Source: Ampelocalamus luodianensis
Lineage: Eukaryota; Streptophyta; Magnoliopsida; Poales; Poaceae
Length of the DNA: 64,000 nt
NCBI GenBank assembly: GCA_036346255.1
Contig: CM070639.1
Span: 26,752,165 to 26,816,164 of the forward strand
Direction of reading: 5' to 3'
Shown here: positions 22,966 through 35,571 of the stretch, one piece after another
Layout of the letters: every line of letters begins with the position of its first letter
How positions within the stretch are numbered: position 1 is the first letter of the stretch
The notes under the pieces: model-generated
The model's input: the letters and a program-made list of their open reading frames with translations, nothing else
The model's database searches: none
What the model was told of the DNA's origin: nothing
Program-made: the position numbers and the translations under genes

Positions 22966-22977
22966 CTATTCGAATAG
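22966..22977. promoter_or_regulatory. Conserved LTR palindrome CTATTCGAATAG
   Basis: Perfect 12-bp palindrome. Other copies: 26739-26750, 28002-28013 (last base changed), 29579-29590, 34680-34691, 43248-43259, 52071-52082, 58681-58692, 60159-60170 and 63170-63181. Always in the same orientation relative to the LTR and 660-980 bp before the LTR 3' end where that end is present. Function unknown. Confidence 0.8.
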
Positions 22978-24349
22978 ATTTACTCTACAAAGCTGTACAT
23001 CTTTTCCCACAAGAGGCAATCGCTTGATATTTCACACGTTACCTTAGACATGTAAATCAAGTAGAGACCGCCACCGGGCTTTTATAAAGTTCAGTTATGA
23101 CTCGGTTCTCCTCGCTAAGGTTTCACTTCTAACGGGTAAATCCCCCACCAGATTCGTGCCCCCTCTTGCGCCATTCCCAACCTCAATAGAACCAAAATAG
23201 AACATCTCTAATTATTACACCCGGTCCACCCCATAATGGACGTGTGGTTGCACGACAAGGCCTAGATCAATGGCTCACAAGGTTAAGTTCTTAGTTGGCT
23301 GCTCAAGCGAGACCACCCACATCCCAAAGTGCACACTGCACCCACTATTCACTTCCTGCCCTCTCACCCGAGCATAAAAGGGTTTTGAGTTCAAACTAGC
23401 CCAAGGACCACCTAGTCCAGGCACACAAAAGTTTTAGTTGAAGCGACAACAAATGTCGTGGCCTCACACAGGGCCACACTTCATTTTAATTAGCTACACC
23501 GCTGCTACTACACAAGCCACGGACCGGTCATGTTTGGGGTAACTTAGCATTGATGATTCAAGGTGAGAGCGTCTACTAAAGCATGGCTAAGCAAACACGT
23601 TCCCAAAGTTGGCAAACAAAATGTCCAACACAAGCGTCCATCCTAGGGATGTCCAAAGATACATGTCAACATGTTGAGCACAATTATTCATGGAGGCATA
23701 ATATCAAATAGGATTAAGCTATCGCCAAACCATTTCTATGAAAGTAGCCATGCATGATATAACATAACAAGATACTTTTGTAAAAGAAATGGGTTCCAAA
23801 ATGATCAAGGTCCACGACTTGCCTCCGGCGATGAATTGCTGAGCTTCTGAGAAGGTGACTAGATCCTCAAGCTCCTCAGTGAAAAAGGAATCTACACGAT
23901 CGCAAAGAAACCAAAATGAATAAAGCAACTCCAAGAAAATCGAAATAACTTAACTAAAACCCAAAAAAGAAGAGGTCAACTGTGAGGGGGTCCAAATGGG
24001 AGGAGCCTCAGAACAGAGAGAGAGATCGAAGGAGAGGTCTGAATGAAGAACAAAAAGGAGATGGGTGCTCTAGGTGCTCTATTTAAAAGGGGAAGGAGAA
24101 AGGAACATCACCAAAAGGGTGACCAGATGCAAGGTAGCGGTACACTGCTAGTAGGTACGGAAAAGGACTAGAGTAGGTAAAAGAGAGGACAAAAGAAGGG
24201 AAATTTGAGGTGGAGGTGACAGCATTTAATGCACCACAGTGACATTTAATTCTTGCAGGCTTTCTGGTGCTATCGCGTAGATAGGAAAAAGTGGACAAAG
24301 CTCGCTCAAACAAAGAGGTTGGTCAAAGCCAAAGGAGAATATCGTGACC

Positions 24350-25060
24350 AAAGGAGAGGTCCAACCACGGAGACGGTCAAAGGAGGAGGTCCAGAGGAGG
24401 GCAAGGGAGTTCTTGACCCACCAGGGTGATCTTTGCAAAAAAACTAGAGGTCCTAACCACAAGGGTGATCTGACCCGCAAAGGTGGTCTTTGCAAAAGAC
24501 CAGAGGTGGTCCTGAGGACTTAAAAGGTGAAAGGAGAAGGAGGTCCTGACCAAAAGGGAAAATCGTGACCAAGAGGAGGTTGGCCCTTGTAAAGACCAAG
24601 GAGGTGGTCTTTGCAAAACGACCTAGGGGGTGGTCTTTGCAAAAAGACCAAGGGGAGGTCCTAAGGACAAAATGGTCCTGCGGACAGGGAGATCTGGACA
24701 CAAGGTCCAACCAAGGGGTGGTCCTTGCAAAAAGACCAGTGAGGTCCAAGAGGGTGATCTTTTCAAAGAGACCGGTTGTGACCAATAGGAGGTCCTTGAG
24801 GAGATCAAGGGGAGGTCCTAAGTGGTTCAGATCGAGCCACGCAGGTGCTCCAAAGGAGGGGGTCCAAAGGGGGACATCAACGGAGGTCCTAACGGTCAAG
24901 ATCTAACAAGGAGAGGTCCTAACGGTCAAGATCTAACAAAGAGAGGTCCTGATGGTTAGGATCTAACAAGGAGAGGTCGGACCCTGCAAGGAGGTCCAAA
25001 CACAAGGGAGGTTTGAACCTGCAAGGAAGTCCAAACACAAGGGAGGTCTGAACCAGAGAA
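24350..25060. repeat. Repeat array in LTR C' (30-bp units and near-palindromes)
   Basis: At 24882-24980 three neighbouring 30-bp units GAGGTCCTAACGGTCAAGAT plus CTAACAAGGA are almost identical. At 24485-24740 the near-palindrome GGTCTTTGCAAAAGACC recurs (24485-24501, 24606-24623, 24632-24649, about 24720-24737). Same motif pair as in LTR B1 at 2865-3445. Confidence 0.8.
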
Positions 25061-25276
25061 GAAAGAATCAACTAGGCCGAGGGAAAGCATGGAGCAAACA
25101 AAGAAAAGAAGGAACTCCAATAAACTCCAAAAGAAACTGAACCGATTTAGTTGAAGTTTGGTTTAGTCATTTAAGGCTCTTTTAAAATCTCAAGTTAAGC
25201 TTTGAATTCTCATCAAAACCAAATGGTTCTTTTTTTTTGAAAATTTTCAAAAACTCTTAACAAACGGGATGTTACA

Positions 25277-25974
25277 AACCTACTCCCCTTAAAGGGAATC
25301 TTGACCCTGAGATTCGGGCTGACTAGAGAATAGGTTGGGGAACTCGAGTTTTGCTTACTCTTCCAACTACTTTCTATTTTGAGTGAGGCAAAACCGCCAT
25401 AAACACTGCACACTTACCAGGACTGGAGTTTTGAGCTGGTAGGGCTTGCTCCACGACGATGTGATTCACTTGGCCTCTTGCAGAAGGAGCTGGAGGGGCT
25501 TGCTTTCGTGGATGACGTTGAGGGCAGTTGTTGGCGAAATGGCCCCACTGATGGTAGTTGAAACACTGGACTCCTTTGGCAAACTTGATGCTTTTGAGCT
25601 GCTGGCTGCTGGTGTTGTTGTCAAAGGTATGAACTCCTTGAGAAGCGACTGGATGAGGTTCTACTACAGAGGTCCCAGAAGTATCCGGAGGTCTTGAGCT
25701 CTGGTGTTGCACAAACATCCTGGCTCACTGAGGGTGTCCCTGCGGAGCACCGGGCTGTGACAACTTCCTCTTGAATGACTCTGCAAGCTCACGTCAAGAT
25801 TCTTCAATAAGCATGGCCTTGTTTACAAGACACTGAAAATTTGCATAGTCATTGCCACTCACCTGGACCTTTAAGCTTGGGTTGAGTCCTCGCTTGAACC
25901 GCTTCTATCTGGCATCATCAGTGGAAACATCCTCTGGGACATATCAAGCAAGCTGGGTGAACCTGTTGAGGTAT
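25277..25974 (-). pseudogene. gag: Gypsy gag remnant joined to pol 3' end (C' interior)
   Basis: Minus strand. From the right: YLNRFTQLA (25970-25945), KRFKRGLNPSLKVQ, NDYANFQCLVNKAML (25860-25815), then MFVQHQSS...KGVQCFNYHQWGHFANNC (25718-25530), a CCHC knuckle whose second Cys is Tyr. After ARGQVNHI the Gag passes within about 120 bp into the end of pol (NLRVKIPF-like, the usual last residues before the LTR), then the purine tract complementary to 25277-25290. Protease, reverse transcriptase, RNase H and integrase are all absent, so pol was deleted. The 5' part of gag is cut off by the LTR at 25975. Confidence 0.75.
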
Positions 25975-26780
25975 TGTGAGACCCCGGTTTATTAAACTTG
26001 TAATACTTAACCTTCCACTGGTTCTAGTATCACAAATAGAATAACCCGCGTCTCGATGGATATGTGCTTCCCAGAAAATGCAGCACACATACATCATACC
26101 AAAGCGTGCATCAATTCCATACACAGAATATAACAAGTCTACCAAAAGACATACATAATATAAGTTATCACAACACAGCCGACCGGCCAAATGACAAGAG
26201 TATCAAAAATAACAGCGGAAGCAAAAGTTGCCATAAGATGGATTAAACCAAAAGACGACCGGTTAGCCACATAACACCATAGGGCAACCGACCGGACCGC
26301 CAAGCTAATCACCCCACACACTGCCACAGCACAACTCACAGAAGTGAGGCCCATCGGACTCACTTCCATCCTCTGCACAATACAAGCAATGCAGGTGAGT
26401 ACAACAATGTACTCGCAAGACTTACGAGTAACAAGCCTATACATAGCTACATGGAAGCTGTATCAAAGGAATGTGGTTATATGGTTCTTTGGACGCACAA
26501 AGCAAGTTTCATTTGCAATAATGTAATAGGTTGAAAGCAATTTAACAAATCAGTTTTACTTATTGAAATAACAGCGAGTAACAATATTTAAAGGTAACCA
26601 CCTGGAAGTGACTAACCCATTAGCCACCACAAATAGCATGAATCCTTGATTCATACCACCCATCAAGTTTTAATTTTTAAAAGGTTGTAGTCTAACTCTT
26701 GAAAAGCTTATCCAAGCGTGTCCATAACCTAGACGAGGCTATTCGAATAGTTTGTAATCCTGCGCAGGTGTACCAATGTA
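25975..26780 (-). mobile_element. LTR fragment B2 (end part, minus orientation)
   Basis: Starts TGTGAGACCCCGG inside the C' gag and follows the end part of the B-type LTR (compare 59390-60190) up to the conserved palindrome at 26739-26750 and the GGTGTACCAATG stretch. There it stops and a plus-orientation LTR piece begins. Confidence 0.7.
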
Positions 26781-28757
26781 ATCATAAGTAAATCATTTTA
26801 ACTCCAAATAGAGTAATCTAGTTTGTTGTTCTTAGAATTCCATGTTCTACCTACCATAAAAATTTCAGGTTCTAGAACTTTCTAGAAAATTGTGCCATGA
26901 ACAGTACCCGAAATTAATTTAAATTGGATTGTCTAGCTGAAAGAAAGTGTTTAGGTCATAACTTTTGCATACTTAGTTCAAATTGAATGATTCTTGTTGT
27001 TAAATTCTTTTAAAATCATGATCTTGCTGCTGTGTAAATTTCATGGATTTTGGATGACCTTGGCTTTTGACTTTCTTTCGGTGTTCTTCGTTCTTATTGG
27101 ATTTTCGCGTTCTTGCGTTAGGTTTCGAAGAGTTTGTTGAGCCCGAAAGTGATCCTCCGCAGCAAAAGCACTACCAGCAAGGCAAGCAAATGTAGCATTA
27201 TTTCATCATATTGCTCCTATTATTTCAAATTCTAGTATGTTGTTTGCAAATTCTACGTATGCATTGCTATCTTCTTTTAAACTATTGTCGATTAGTTGAC
27301 CCATTAGAGGCATTATCGGTAGGCAAATGTTTATCCTCTACTACTGAGCCTAGGATTATCTTGCTGTGATAGGGGTTCGTTGGATGAGCTCTTGTCACTT
27401 AGTAGCCTACGAGTTAATATGTTTAGTCATACTTAGCTACCGGTAGAATGGGGCGGTTGTCGACTTAGTCGATAACCTTGATCACATAAAAACTTGTCAT
27501 GACCTTATTTTCAGCACCTTGTGCTATGTTTAAATGAGAAAACTAAAACTGAAAACCAAATGATTTGGACTTGGGCACAATGGTAAGTTGGTGTGCTTTT
27601 GGGTGTGACTGGAATGGTGCCCGAGTCAACAAGGACCGAACATCTTGTTACACTAAACCAAGCATTATTGCGTACTAACCACACTAGAGGGTATGAGACC
27701 TCTCTTGACTCAGTACTTTGGCGTGTGTTAGCTCCGAGTCGCAGGAGGTTGTAGGAGGGAAGATGTTGGGAGCATTGTAGTTGTCCAAAAGCCTTCACCC
27801 GGGATGGGATTTGTTGGCTTTTGGCTTTGCAATGTAGCTTATGGGTTTCTGTCCATACGAGCAGTTTGTAGTTGATACACAATATTGAAAATGTCTCGTA
27901 GGACTCAGCCGTGCCGGCATACCTTTGGAAGTGTGCTAATCTTGTGGCTAAAAAGTGGTCTGAAGTGTGGGTACATTGGTACACCCCTGCAGGATTTCAA
28001 ACTATTCGAATATCCTCGTCCTAGGTTATGGACACGCTTGGGGAGGTCTTTCAAGAGTTAGACTATAACCTTTTAAATTAAAACTTGACATGGGTGGTAT
28101 GAATCGGGGATTCGTGCTATGTTGTGGTGGCTATTGGGTTAGTCACCTCTAGGTGGTTACCCTTGTTAATTATTGTATCCCGATGTTATTTCAATGATTA
28201 AAAACAGATTTGACAAATTGCCTTCAATCTATTACATTATTGCAAATGAAAATTGCTTTATGCGTTCAATTAACCATATAACCATCTCCTTGGTTACAGC
28301 TTTCATGTAGCTATGTATAGGCTTGTTACTCGTAAGTCTTGCGAGTACATTTTTGTACTCAACTGCATTGCTTTGTTGTTGCAGAGGAGGAAGTGGATCC
28401 CCAAGGGATCAACTTTTGTGAGTATTCGCTGCGGTGGGTGCGACTAGCTTGGCGGCCCGGTCGGTTGCCTTGTGGGTTATGGCTAACTTGATTGGTTTTG
28501 AGTTATTGCCATCTTATGGCGTTTTGCTTCCAATCGTTACATATTACTTTGATATCATTTGGCAGTCGGCTCTTTTTGTAATAACTCTATATATTATATG
28601 CCTTTTGCTATTATGAGTTGTGTGAAAATGATGCATGATTTTGTAAAGATGTATATGTGCTGCAATTCTGGGAAGCACAGCACTTGTCCATCGAGGCTTA
28701 AGATATTTAATTAGTGATACTAGAACCATGTAGAGGTTAAGTATTACTAGTTAAATA
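26781..28757 (+). mobile_element. LTR fragment (B-type, plus orientation)
   Basis: Opposite orientation to its neighbours. 26820-27130 matches the reverse of 1850-2110; 27560-27990 matches the reverse of 60210-60600; 28000-28757 matches the reverse of 25990-26750. It ends TAGTTAAATAC, about 13 bp short of the LTR end, directly against LTR D. With B2 it forms an inverted repeat with arms near 780 bp. Confidence 0.7.
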
Positions 28758-28758
28758 C

Positions 28759-31700
28759 TGTGAGGACCCCAGAATATTGGAAATGTATCTAATCAAAATT
28801 ATATTGTAGCATAATTCTTAATTAAGGAACAGTTCTGCCCCTTTATTAAAGATCATGCTAGAAGTATAAATTTAACAAGTAACAAATCCAATATTCCGAT
28901 TTCCCGGATATATGTCTTACAATGGTTCCCAGGATCAGTGACCATTGCACATATATCCTTAAGCAACATTGCATCATACACATACAAGATATACATTTAC
29001 ATAATTAAACATAAATTTACAATTCGGTTTAGGACTACAATTTAAGTGACTTGGTCACTACAAAGGAGTAACAGCAGAAGCAAAATAAACAACAAAAACC
29101 ACCAATGGCCCCACACCCGCAGGCTATTGCGTGGAGATTAGAAATAGCTTCATTCGTTAGCGTCGCCCTGTTCGGCGCTAACAGGTACCTCATACAAGTA
29201 ACCATCCTCACCTGCAACAATTGGTGAAAGCACCTGAGTACGGAAGGTACTGCAAGACTTATACAAACTACTAAAAGAAAGTGTTTAATATAGAACCTAA
29301 TCAAAGGATTAGAACTTGTACATCCATAAGGTTGTCAACAGGAAGGTTGAATGGCTCAATTTTGCATAAAGCAATACATCTTAACCTACACTTGCTAAGT
29401 TTGGATAAAGCAATTTAATAAATCAAATTGGAATAAAACAGTAAGTAAATGAAATGTAAATATAAACAGTACATTGCATGAATTCCCTCATGTAGAACCA
29501 GAACCCAAACAGTAGTTGAAAACAAAATTCTATACAGGTGACATCAACTCAAGTTATCGTCTATGACCGTGGACACGGCTATTCGAATAGTTTTAGACCC
29601 TGCAGGGGTGTACATCTTTACCCACACGACTTAGTTAGCCCGTAAGCCTCCGGAATAATAGCACACAACCTTTGGTATGCCAGCCGGGTAAACTAAGATT
29701 TGGTATTTTTCAACAAGTTGACGCTATTGAATTGAATAACCCATGTGTGAACTGATCTCGCTTAAACAACGACTGATAGCATCTGCTTAACCGGGGCACA
29801 CATGTTGCGTCGGGAATGCCGACCCAATCAAAAGAAATACAAGTTGTGTTCGCTACACATACTAGATTGCAATCGGCACCTTTAAGGTACGTACATGCGA
29901 TAGAACACATATACGCCCTCACCCTCCTAAGAACATCTGATACTGATATAAAACTCACATGGCATAAGACACGGCCCGAAGACTTAAGCATCTATGCCAT
30001 ATAAGATCAATACACATGTCCTTACTCTCCTGTTTTCAACTCAATAGCATTAACCCTTTACTTAACCAAACAGCGCCCATACACCGCGTGTGGAAGTACG
30101 TGGAGACTTGAATTGAATAGTCAGAGTTCAGTCCTTAATTGGTCCAGACAAGTCCACCACAATTCCCAATCTCGTGCACGAAGGCACCACCACTAGCATC
30201 CTCTTGCCCAGATCAATTGAAATTTAAAATTTAGTTCTGATTTAAAGAAACTGGACAAAGAGTTAAAATGACTGAAATTTATTTGTTGTTCCCATGTTTA
30301 ACAAGATAGTCTTGCCAAACACTAACATTCTATGGACCGTATGGCTAAGCAAAGTTTGAAACTAAGTATTTCAATATAAAACAATACCTTAAGTTTTAAG
30401 TGTATGATCGATTTAAGGTAAGCCATAAGTGTCGAGTTATAACTAACTATGGGTGATCATCAATAATTTTTAAAGAAATAGCATGCAATGATATCACTGT
30501 GCTTTATAAATCTGATTCAAAAATTGGGATCAACATGGTGCAAAGAGGATGCTTGCCTTGGTAAAAATAGACTTTAGTTCGGTGTTGATGGTTCAGAAAA
30601 AGAAGCAACCACTTCACAAGATTCAGAATCTAGAAATATAAAAATCCAAGAACAGCCATAAGAAATTCATAAGGCAAAGTATGGACAAGAATGCATAATC
30701 AAGATTGTAATGCATGATTAACAACATGCTTAAGCTATATCTACCCCAATAAAGATAATAACCCATATTAACCTTTATAGCCACTAAATATAAAAATTGG
30801 GGTTGGAGTTCAAATTATAGTTTCAGATTTTAGAAAAACTGAACTTAGGACAGATTGCAAAAGTAAGGTTTGCTACTTTAGTAAGTTAGTAACAAAGTAA
30901 TACTTTTGTTAAAGTTATAGCTGAGAGTAAATCTAAACTCTATTTACCATTTGGAAACAGTTAACATTAATTATCAAGAATTAAGGTTCAATCTGGAACT
31001 ATAACTTTCTGATTTTTGAAAACTGAAAACAGGGCAGATTACAACAGAGTGTTTCGGTAATCTAAACATGGATCAAGTAATTTATTTGGTTTGGACTAAG
31101 AGTATTCATAATCAACACAGTGACCTAACTTGTCACTTACTCACTAATTGACAAAATTGAGATTTGAAAGTCTTGCTGTGCACTAAGCAGAGTCAGCTGA
31201 CAGCAGCAAGCAAAACAAAGATTTAAGGATCTTTGATTAAACACTAATACACTTAAAACTAAGGTTCTTGTTGGAGCTAAACCTAAGTTTTAAAGGGATT
31301 AACACCCTAAACCAACTCCTGGTCAACTCTAATCATCAAGATTAATGGAAAAAGACATGCTACCACTTTTGTCGGTTCACCCGACAAAACAAAAGAAAGA
31401 GGGTTTAGGACCTTTTTCGATTTAGTAACAAAATGATCAAGGATAACTTTAGCTTATGCTACTAGGGATAGGTTAAGACCTAGTTAGGCTGAAGAGATGA
31501 CAATAGAAACCCTATAGCTTGAAAACGACAGGAAAGACCGAAAAGCCACAAAAGTAACATTTCGGTAAAAACAAGGATTGAGCATCACATGCACAAATGA
31601 ATGGTTCATGCGAGCTACTGAGGTTCTTAAGGTTCTAAGGATGACAAGGATTAAAGTTTAAACTTACCAGAATAAGAAAAACACCCAAGACTTCCTTAAC

Positions 31701-32024
31701 CGGCTCTGATCAACAGAGAAAGAAACTCTGGTTTTAACCTACAAAAGGTGCTAAACTCATATTACAAGGTGAATTAAGCATCTAGGATGGATAAGAAAGG
31801 TGTGAGAGCAAGAAACTCCACTGGAACGGAAAGGAAGATGAAGAGCTTCCTTGGTCAACAATGGCAGTAGCAAAAAGCTAGGGTATATATATAGAGGTTG
31901 AGCTACAGGAGCAAAGGAGAAGTGTCTAGAGCTGATGATGTGTCCAATTGATGCTAAATATCCGAAAAATAGTTGCGCAATCACTGGGTAACGCCTCCAC
32001 TCCGGCCACGAAGCCGGTGGTGGT
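28759..32024 (-). mobile_element. Gypsy LTR D, first part (minus orientation)
   Basis: Starts TGTGAGGACCCCAG. Distinct from B in its first 200 bp (GGAAATGTATCTAATC...) but shares the CTATTCGAATAG block (29579-29590). 28759-30060 matches D' (44763-45253 plus 58349-59145). A TATATATATA box on the minus strand lies at 31884-31893. Interrupted at 32025 by the Tekay-type element; continues at 43929. Frames at 29035-29304, 29710-29991 and 31757-32032 are chance frames. Confidence 0.75.
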
Positions 32025-35000
32025 TGTAACATCCCAATTTTCAGAGTTTAAAAAAATCTTTTAATAGTTAGTAGGGAGAAAATTCACCATTTGGATTTTA
32101 TTTGTTTTTAATTTCAAAAGCTTAATATTGGACTTTACAATCAAAAACATTTAATGTGAATAATCCCAACTTGAACAATAGCCAAAACTATTTTATTTGG
32201 GTTCTATGTGCTCAGATATATTTTCTAGATTTTTCTAGAATTTTTCTGAGTTCATTTGCTATTTTCTATTGCTTATTTGAATTTCTGGTATTTTCCAAAA
32301 TAGAAAAACTATTTAAAATCTCAGAAAATCAATCGGGCCGAATTCCTCTCCCTCGGCCCACCCCTATTCCTAACCCAGCCCACGCGCGCGGCCCAGCTCG
32401 CCCGCGTGCGCGCCCGCCTCCGCTGGCAGGTGGACCCCACCTGTCAGCCTCTCTGCCTCGCTCACCCTCCGCCGTTCGATCGTAGATGGACGGTTGGATG
32501 CGCCCGATCGTTCCGGCAGTCCGAACACTCTCATTGACGGTGCACCGTTCGATCGAGGATGGACGGTTGGATCCTTGAGTTCGTTTAGCGGTCACGCCGC
32601 GACGCGCCGCGCGTCAGAGCCTCGCCAGCGGATGGTGGGCCTCGGGCGCATCGTTCATCGTCTTCCTCACGGACTCTAGAGTCCGTGTCCGAGCCGGGTT
32701 GTGCCACTGTGCCGCTCGCGAACTCGTCGCTCCCGGGCACTATTTAATGCTGTGACCGCGTCACGAGGATCGCCTCAACCCTAGCCGCCTTTTCCCCAAA
32801 ACCAGGAACCCTAGAGCGCCGCCTTTTCTTCTGAATCGGAGCTTTTGCCCTAGCGCCGCCGCTTCGGTTTTTCGGCGATTTGGTTGCCGACGTTGAGCTC
32901 GGCCCTCTTGAGTACCTCTCAGAGTTCGCCACGTCAAGCCATGCAGTGCGCGCACTATCATCGTCGGGGAGCTCGTGGCGTCGCCGCCGCACCGAAGTCC
33001 CATCTGCCGCGCCGCCGACTGCGCCGCCGTGTTCCGGTCGCCGCCGATGACCATTGGGTCCCGCGTTTGGCCCTTAAGCTTTGTCTGGTCATTGCGATCC
33101 TGTTGGGTGCGCTCAAAACCCCACCGGAGGTCCCCGCCGTCGTCTCTCCGTCAACCGAGTCGCCTCCGTCGCCCTCGTCGACGACGAAGCCCTTGCCGCC
33201 ACCCTTCACCGCATCGGAGCCGTTGGATGTGATCGCCTGGGCACCAGCATGCGACCGGTGACCTTGTTACGCCGTCGGTCACCGCCGTTCGCTTCGCCGG
33301 AGTTGAAGTCGTCTCGGCCGTAGATTCTGCCGCCGTGGCACGCCCCACTCGGCCGCCACCTCATCCTCGTGCCTCGTGTTTGCCACGTGGCACGACAAGT
33401 CGGCGCCACGTGGCGATCCAACCACCCAGATCCGAACCTCGTAAACCTAGTCCACGGTGCACCATCTCAGCGGCGGTGGGTCCCACTGTCGCCGCCTTCC
33501 ACCGTCCGAACGTCTCCGGCGACGGCGTTGCGCAATATTCAATTTTCTTTAGAGAAATAATTCGAAATTCGGAAAATCCAAATTAGGGTTTCTTTTAGAT
33601 TTCCAATCTTCCAAAGCTCATAACTTTGCATCCTAACTCCGATTGAGCCCATTCAAATTTCTAAATTTGTCTAAATTCAAGATCTATTTATCTGAGATTT
33701 TTATTTAATTTTTGGAGTTTGTTTTCCTCTGTTATTTATTTGTTTTGTTTGTTTTTGTTTAGTTTTTTAGTAGAGCGTCGATTAGTCGGAAATTTTGTGG
33801 AAGAAGGAGCACCCCAAGATCAAGACCAGTACATAGACCTTTTCCAAGGCAAGTCATACCTTTGATCATCTTGAACCCAGTTTTCAAATTACTTTATGTT
33901 AAATTATTGCATTCTACTTTAATTATTTATTTAAATGCTTTGGGCATAGTTATTATCAAATTGTTATCACACCTTGGCCTTGTATGTCATAATTCTTTGT
34001 CACCCTAGATTGTTTATTAGTTGGTAATATTATAGCACCAACGTGGGTTGGTTAGATGCGAGTACAATTGCTTAGCCATGCTACGAGTCTCACATCTCAC
34101 GAAAGTTGCAAATATGAACTATGACTAAGTGACTATGGAACTTAGTGTAAAAGCGTGTGCTATGTGTTGTTACTTCGTGATGGCATGTGTTGCACTAAAA
34201 CCAAGCTGGGTGGTAAAGGATTTAGGCGAGGCAAGTGGTGGAGTCTGTGTGACATGGTGGTCTATGTGATGGGAATGATGGTCTTTGTGACTTAGTTAGA
34301 AAATGGAAGTCTTGCCTTGGTCAATTAAGGACTTAACTTTGTGCGCCATTGAACCCGAGTCTTCTTGTGCGACCACATGCAGGTATGGGGCGGGCCTAAC
34401 TTAGTAAGTTATGGATTCTCGGCATTGATGTTGGTGGATAGGTTAAGGTGTGTGTGGGGTGGAGGTGTGACTACTTGGTGGTTGCATCGCGGGGCGGTCG
34501 TCTTCCTGTCGGCGGTGTGTGTTATACCAATTCTATGTGAGTGGTATAGCGGTTTGTAAGCACACTGGGAATGTCAATGTTTGAGATGAAGTTTCGAACT
34601 GTTTTGTTACGATTGGTGCTTGCTACACTAGTTGTATCTTGTGGGTAAAGTGTACAACCTCTGCAGAGTGTTAATTAATCTATTCGAATAGCCGCGTCAT
34701 GATCATGGACATGCTCGGGATTTCACACGAGGGTAGTTTTCATAAAATGTGGGAATGGGAGTGTGTGACCTCAATCATATGGCTATGTGAAATAATCTGT
34801 TTAGTGCGTGTGTTTGTGAAACAAATGTTAAATTATTATTGTCTATTTGTTTTGAATTATGCTTTCAATCTATTATGGTATTCAATTGCAAATGTTGCTT
34901 TTATGCAAAAGAACCACGAAGCCTTTTATTTGGAATAAGCTGCATCTATACATTGCATTACGTGGTATGATTTGCGAGTGCGGTTGTGTACTCACGCTTG

Positions 35001-35349
35001 TTGTAAAACTTGCGCCCAAACCTCTGAAGAGGAGGAGTCGCTTTGCTTTCGAGGAGGAGTTGAAGGCGATCGTTCGTTAAGTGCGGATCGATCGGTTGCT
35101 GTGGTGAATTGGTGGGATCTACGCTGGAGTTTTCCGTTCGCTCTTGCTTTATTTCTTGTTAGCCTGCGTGGCTTAATAAGTGTAAACTCGACCATAAGGT
35201 CAAAACCCTTATTTGTTATTCAAACTAATCGTTTACTTTATTTATCGCTTGTGTGGATCGATATTTACAGTGTTAACCTGTGTGCACTAGCGTGATCTGG
35301 ACTAGTGCGGTATACACGAGGGTTCCGAATCGTGATGCAGGTCCCGGCA
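32025..35349 (+). mobile_element. Tekay-type 5' LTR
   Basis: 3325 bp, TGTAACATCCC...GGTCCCGGCA. AT-rich start, GC-rich middle (32330-33540), AT-rich rest. TATA-like TATTTAAT at 32741-32748. Conserved palindrome at 34680-34691. It holds about 513 bp (33131-33643) missing from the 3' LTR. The frames of 60-125 codons at 32156-33586 come from GC-rich LTR sequence and do not agree between the two LTRs. Confidence 0.9.
32741..32748 (+). promoter_or_regulatory. TATA-like box of Tekay-type LTR
   Basis: TATTTAAT downstream of a CG-rich stretch; repeated in the 3' LTR at 41795-41802. Confidence 0.5.
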
Positions 35350-35353
35350 GAGG

Positions 35354-35365
35354 TGGTATCGAGCC
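35354..35365 (+). other. Primer binding site of Tekay-type element
   Basis: TGGTATCGAGCC, four bases after the LTR end; one base missing relative to TGGTATCAGAGCC of initiator-Met tRNA complement. Confidence 0.8.
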
Positions 35366-35571
35366 ATACGAGCGTAAGTCTTGACCTTAGTTAGATAGGC
35401 CGTCTTTAGAGTGTCCAAATTATTTTCTAAAGGAAAAATTAACTTGCAAGGTTAATTAATTGCTTAACTCTACTCATATCTCTCTTGCCTCAACTTTTGC
35501 TATAATCTTTTCTCTCCCATTGTTTTAAAGTTGCTCTTACCTGTTAAATCTGTCTTGACAGATGCCAAATC

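Larger units (their letters stand above)
21987..25276 (-). mobile_element. Gypsy LTR C' (minus orientation)
   Basis: Plus strand starts TGTGAGGACC at 21987 and ends ...CGGGATGTTACA at 25276, i.e. TGTAACATCCCG on the minus strand. Length 3290 bp. It carries the conserved block with CTATTCGAATAG at 22966-22977, a GGACC/GGTCC-rich stretch at 22005-22190, and repeat arrays at 24350-25060. The minus-strand polypurine tract and gag remnant to its right show that it is the 3' LTR of a minus-strand element. The 130-codon frame at 22219-22611 lies within the LTR and resembles no protein I know. Confidence 0.8.

Noticed and set aside
32156..33586. Several open frames (up to 125 codons) in a GC-rich stretch, and their partners at 41202-42209
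   Set aside because: They lie wholly inside the Tekay-type LTRs; the frames differ between the two LTRs and resemble no protein.
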